Assembly (NCBI GenBank): GCA_900767385.1
Contig: CAAFYY010000017.1
Coordinates: 1 to 15,302, forward strand
Reading direction: 5' to 3'
Origin: Bacteroidales bacterium
GTDB lineage: Bacteria; Bacteroidota; Bacteroidia; Bacteroidales; Paludibacteraceae
Length of the DNA stretch: 15,302 nucleotides
Under the pieces are notes generated by a model that had not been told where the DNA came from, searched no databases, and saw nothing but the letters and a program-made list of their open reading frames with translations. The translations under genes were made by a program, and so were the position numbers. Of the stretch, positions 12,483 to 15,302 are shown piece after piece; position 1 is the stretch's first letter; each line of letters opens with the position of its first letter.

Positions 12483-14108
12483 TTATCTGCGTGAACTTGT
12501 AGAGCCGGATCCTCTTGAACTGCTTGAAGAGCTGCTGCTTGAACCTCTTGATGAAGAAGAGGATGAAGAGTAGGAACTTCTGCTGCTTGAAGAAGAACTG
12601 CTGCTTGAACTCCTTGATGAAGAAGATGGGCTGTAGGAACTTCTGCTGCTTGAAGAAGAACTGGTGCTCGAACTTCTACTGCTTGAAGAAGAGCTTGTGC
12701 TTGTACTTCTTGATGAAGAAGATGGAGTGTAGGAACTTCTGCTGTTTGAGGTGCTTGTAGAGGTTGAGCGTGTTGAGGTACCTGGAGTGGTGTTTACAGA
12801 ACCTGTACGTACGGTGCTGCTGGTACGATTGACGTTGTCAGTAGAGGTACGGGTTGAGGAACCTGTAGATACGCTGCCGGTGCTCACACGTGAGCCTGTT
12901 GACACACCAGTGGAGATAGTTCTTGAATTGTCGGTAGTCACTGTTACGGTGCGGCCAGTTGAGGTAGAAGTGCCACGACTGCCAGTGGTAACGGTGGTGC
13001 CGTTGTCGGCTGTGCGACTGCCAGTAGTAACAGTAGTGTTACCTGGAGTGCGAGAGCCGGTGGTTACCGTGGAGCTGGTGCCTGCGGTGCGAGAGCCAGT
13101 AGTGGTGGCATTGGCAGGAGTGCGGGAGCCAGCTGCAGGAGTTGTTGTTGTTGCAGTGCGAGAGCCTGAGGTGGTAGCATTCGCTGGAGTGCGGCTGCCA
13201 GATACGGTTGACTCGTTGCGTGAGCCATTGTTGGTATTGGCAGGTGTGCGAGAGTCTGAAGAAACTCTTTCTGCAGCGCGTGTGCCCAACTGTTCACGAG
13301 AAGTAGCAGTCTGTGCTACGCGGGTACCTGTTGATGCGTCACGGGTTGAAGCCAACTCTTGAGCATTGGTAGCGCGGTAGTTTTGGTTGCGGTTAGCAAA
13401 AGTCTGCTCAGGATAGCGCTGTGAGTAGTCGCGACGAGAGTAGTTATTATACTGCTGATAGTGTGAAGGCTCGTGATGAGGTTTTGGTGGGTAGTGGTAG
13501 TGATAGTGGTGGTGATAAGGGTCGTGATAGTGATGGTAGCAGTGATCATAGTAGTGATGCCATGCACAGCAGTGACGATATCTGTAGTATGGAGGATAGC
13601 TATGCCAGTGGTATGGAGAGTACCAGCGGTGATAGAATGGACCCCAGAAGAAGTCGAAGATGACAGGAACAGCCACGTAGGTAGGCTCGATCACGTAGTT
13701 GGCGCCATAGATATAGCTATCACCTACGATTTGAACCACGGTCTGGTTGTTTTTCTGTTTCTCCACGATGATGGTGGCAATATCTTGATAGATATCCTTT
13801 GCCAAAACGGCTTGGATGAGGATGACGTGAGCGTTGTTGTCTGGCAACTCCACTACGCGCATATAGTCAACGTCACCGTCGCGGTTGAGGTCAAGATTGG
13901 AAACCTGAGCATCGTAATCGTTGATACGGCGTTCAAAGTCCTCCAGTGTTCTTGCTTCGCCGAAGATGTAGGCGATGGCACGAAGGTCGAGGTTTTCGCT
14001 GATGTCTTCATCGGAGGCTTCCACTGTGATGGTGTTCTTCTGCGCTGAGAGTTGAACACTAAACAAGAGAGCCATTGCTAATGCCAATGTTGAAAATCTT
14101 GCTTTCAT
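12483..14108 (-). CDS. Secreted protein with EF-hand-like loop, His/Tyr-rich block and Ser/Arg-rich repeat tail
   Basis: This is a 541-residue exported protein of unknown function. Residues 1-22 form a signal peptide (hydrophobic core LALAMALLF, likely cut at LSA-QK). Residues 38-155 form a compact domain that I recognise from other Bacteroidales hypothetical proteins. It holds an EF-hand/dockerin-like loop with D73-x-N75-x-D77-G-x-x-D81 (LDLNRDGDVDYMRV) and ends with YVAVPVIFDFFWGPFYHRW. Residues 160-220 are extreme: 18 His, 16 Tyr and 3 Cys in 61 positions. Residues 285-380 contain a GSRTPxN-like motif about seven times. Residues 445-541 are almost pure Ser with regularly spaced Arg. The tail is encoded by imperfect DNA repeats. 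No lipobox or known sorting domain is seen. No TAnnTTTG promoter is found in the 104-base gap after typA, so read-through from typA is possible. Metal binding by the His block and calcium binding by the loop are inferences. Confidence 0.8.
   Translation of the reverse strand: MKARFSTLALAMALLFSVQLSAQKNTITVEASDEDISENLDLRAIAYIFGEARTLEDFERRINDYDAQVSNLDLNRDGDVDYMRVVELPDNNAHVILIQAVLAKDIYQDIATIIVEKQKNNQTVVQIVGDSYIYGANYVIEPTYVAVPVIFDFFWGPFYHRWYSPYHWHSYPPYYRYRHCCAWHHYYDHCYHHYHDPYHHHYHYHYPPKPHHEPSHYQQYNNYSRRDYSQRYPEQTFANRNQNYRATNAQELASTRDASTGTRVAQTATSREQLGTRAAERVSSDSRTPANTNNGSRNESTVSGSRTPANATTSGSRTATTTTPAAGSRTPANATTTGSRTAGTSSTVTTGSRTPGNTTVTTGSRTADNGTTVTTGSRGTSTSTGRTVTVTTDNSRTISTGVSTGSRVSTGSVSTGSSTRTSTDNVNRTSSTVRTGSVNTTPGTSTRSTSTSTSNSRSSYTPSSSSRSTSTSSSSSSRSSSTSSSSSSRSSYSPSSSSRSSSSSSSSSSRSSYSSSSSSSRGSSSSSSSSSRGSGSTSSRR
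12571..12744 (-). repeat. In-frame imperfect DNA repeats coding the Ser/Arg tail
   Basis: A 30-base segment at 12571-12600 recurs exactly at 12634-12663, and its first 15 bases recur again at 12730-12744. Offsets are 63 and 96 bases, both multiples of three. A second short motif, CTTGATGAAGAAGA, recurs at 12547, 12613 and 12709. The array lies wholly within the 3' end of the gene at 12483-14108, so changes in copy number would preserve the frame. Confidence 0.85.
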
Positions 14109-14212
14109 ATCTGTAAGTTTTAAAGTTATTATTCAAGTGGGAAGAAGGGATTTTTCTCCTTTCTTTGCTTATTAGACCTTATATATAATGTATAGGTTTA
14201 ATGACAGGAAAA

Positions 14213-15302
14213 TTACTTCTCGTTTTGGTTGCGGATCATGATACGCTTACGTTCGATCTCGTCGAGGATGATCTTACGCATACGCAAGTGATGTGGTGTT
14301 ACCTCTACGTACTCATCCTCCTTGATATATTCCAACATCTCTTCCAAACTCATGATGACTGGAGGAGCAATCTTGGCTTTCTCATCGGAACCGGAAGCAC
14401 GCATGTTGGTCAGTTTCTTTGACTTGGTAACGTTGACCACGAGGTCTTTGTCCTTGGCATGTTCACCAACCACCTGACCGGCATAGACCTCCTCTTGTGG
14501 GAAGATGAAGAACTTACCACGATCCTGGAGTTTGTCGATGGCATAGGCATAGGCGGTACCACCTTCCATGGCAACGATAGAGCCGTTGACACGACGTTCG
14601 ATGTCGCCTTTCCAAGGTTGATATTCTGAAAAGCGGTGAGCCATGATAGCCTCGCCGGCAGAGAGAGTCAACACAGCATTGCGCAAACCGATGATACCAC
14701 GCGATGGGATATTGAATTCCAAGTGGATACGGTCACGTTGTGAAGTCATAGAGATGAGTTCGCCTTTACGACGAGTCACGATATCGATTACCTTGCTTGA
14801 GCAATCCTCCGGGAGGTTGACAGTCAACTGCTCGATAGGTTCGCAGAGTTGGCCGTCGATAGTCTTGGTGATGACCTGTGGCTGACCAACCTGCAACTCA
14901 TAACCCTCACGACGCATGGTCTCGATAAGGACAGAGAGGTGAAGCACACCACGACCAGAGACGGTCCATACGTCGGAGTTGGTATCTTTCTCCACGCGGA
15001 GGGCGAGGTTGCGGTCCAACTCTTTCATCAGACGGTCATGGAGGTGACGGGAAGTGACGAATTTACCATCGCGGCCAAAGAATGGTGAGTCGTTGTTGGT
15101 AAAGGTCATGCTCATAGTAGGCTCGTCGATGGCGATTGGTGGCAAAGCATCTGGATGCTCCACATCGCAGACAGTCTCACCGATCTCGAAACCATCCAAA
15201 CCGACGATAGCGCAGATATCACCTGAGTTGACCTCTTGTGCAGGGGTGCGACCCAGACCGGTGAAGGTGTTCAGCGATTTGATGCGTTGTTTCACCACGC
15301 TG
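14213..15302 (-). CDS. typA: GTP-binding ribosome-associated protein TypA/BipA (C-terminal part)
   Basis: BipA is a translational GTPase related to EF-G that associates with the 70S ribosome and helps subunit assembly and stress or cold adaptation. The window holds about 362 C-terminal residues of a protein that is normally near 600. The G domain lies outside. The visible part begins SVVKQRIKSLNTFTGLGR in domain II, continues through EPTMSMTFTNNDSPFFGRDGKFVTSRHL and SGRGVLHLSVLIETMRREGYELQVGQP (domain III), and then SRGIIGLRNAVLTLSAGEAIMAHRF and PQEEVYAGQVVGEHAKDKDLVVNVTKSKKLTNMR, which are specific to BipA rather than EF-G or LepA. The real start is beyond the right edge; the GTG at 15298 is internal. 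The secreted-protein gene follows after 104 bases on the same strand. Confidence 0.96.
   Translation of the reverse strand, partial: SVVKQRIKSLNTFTGLGRTPAQEVNSGDICAIVGLDGFEIGETVCDVEHPDALPPIAIDEPTMSMTFTNNDSPFFGRDGKFVTSRHLHDRLMKELDRNLALRVEKDTNSDVWTVSGRGVLHLSVLIETMRREGYELQVGQPQVITKTIDGQLCEPIEQLTVNLPEDCSSKVIDIVTRRKGELISMTSQRDRIHLEFNIPSRGIIGLRNAVLTLSAGEAIMAHRFSEYQPWKGDIERRVNGSIVAMEGGTAYAYAIDKLQDRGKFFIFPQEEVYAGQVVGEHAKDKDLVVNVTKSKKLTNMRASGSDEKAKIAPPVIMSLEEMLEYIKEDEYVEVTPHHLRMRKIILDEIERKRIMIRNQNEK

Noticed and set aside
12541..12770. CRISPR-like repeated sequence
   Set aside because: Repeats are imperfect, in frame with a protein, and not separated by unique spacers of constant length; no cas genes are nearby.
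12483..13300. Bacteroidales O-glycosylation sites in the Ser/Thr-rich tail
   Set aside because: The D-(S/T)-(A/I/L/V/M/T) motif is not seen in the tail; Asp is rare there, so heavy glycosylation by that system is not supported.
12751..13362. Val/Pro/Arg-rich open frame on the plus strand
   Set aside because: It is the mirror of the Ser/Thr/Arg repeats of the secreted protein gene, which has a signal peptide, a recognisable domain and a matching terminator.
1..15302. Mobile element, prophage or defence island
   Set aside because: No transposase, integrase, restriction or abortive-infection gene and no terminal repeats were seen; nearly all genes are recognisable core functions.

Overview
The window looks like an ordinary, gene-dense piece of a Bacteroidales chromosome, possibly Prevotellaceae, though genus cannot be settled from the sequence alone. 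Three things support this. Promoters are of the Bacteroidetes type (TAnnTTTG at -7, TTTG at -33). Start codons lack clear Shine-Dalgarno sites. Several families are typical of the group: a DUF4286 protein beside ruvC, a Na+-pumping decarboxylase beta subunit, ptb-buk, and a secreted EF-hand/His-rich/Ser-Arg-rich protein.

Layout, left to right. The 3' part of an oadB-like Na+-translocating decarboxylase beta subunit (+) ends at a strong terminator. rplU-rpmA (L21, L27; +) follow with their own promoter, leader and terminator. Next come a small DUF4286 gene and ruvC (+), whose terminator overlaps the ruvC stop codon. A translationally coupled pair (+) follows: a PAP2 phosphatase and an EptA-like phosphoethanolamine transferase, a plausible lipid A head-group remodelling unit. 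A repeat-rich convergent spacer separates this from ispE (-). ispE is divergent from hemW (+), and hemW converges on ffh (-). tRNA-Lys(UUU) (-) lies upstream of ffh and is divergent from a membrane-anchored metallophosphoesterase (+). ptb-buk (+) forms an acyl-CoA to acyl-phosphate to ATP operon. Two back-to-back terminators separate buk from a secreted low-complexity protein gene (-). The 3' 60% of typA/bipA (-) runs off the right edge.

Most genes are housekeeping: translation (L21, L27, tRNA-Lys, BipA), protein targeting (Ffh), recombination (RuvC), isoprenoid synthesis (IspE), heme handling (HemW) and energy metabolism (OadB, Ptb, Buk). I see no phage, insertion sequence, CRISPR array or defence island, and no clearly new multi-gene system.

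The points most worth a second look are these. The PAP2 gene and hemW share an identical promoter-start geometry, TAnTTTTG-N4-ATG, that predicts leaderless mRNAs. The promoter set shares an extended TAnnTTTGCAY motif. The EptA-like enzyme has an unusual nucleophile region. The secreted protein has an extreme His/Tyr block and a repeat-built Ser/Arg tail. The eptA-ispE spacer carries two unrelated 8-bp tandem repeats.
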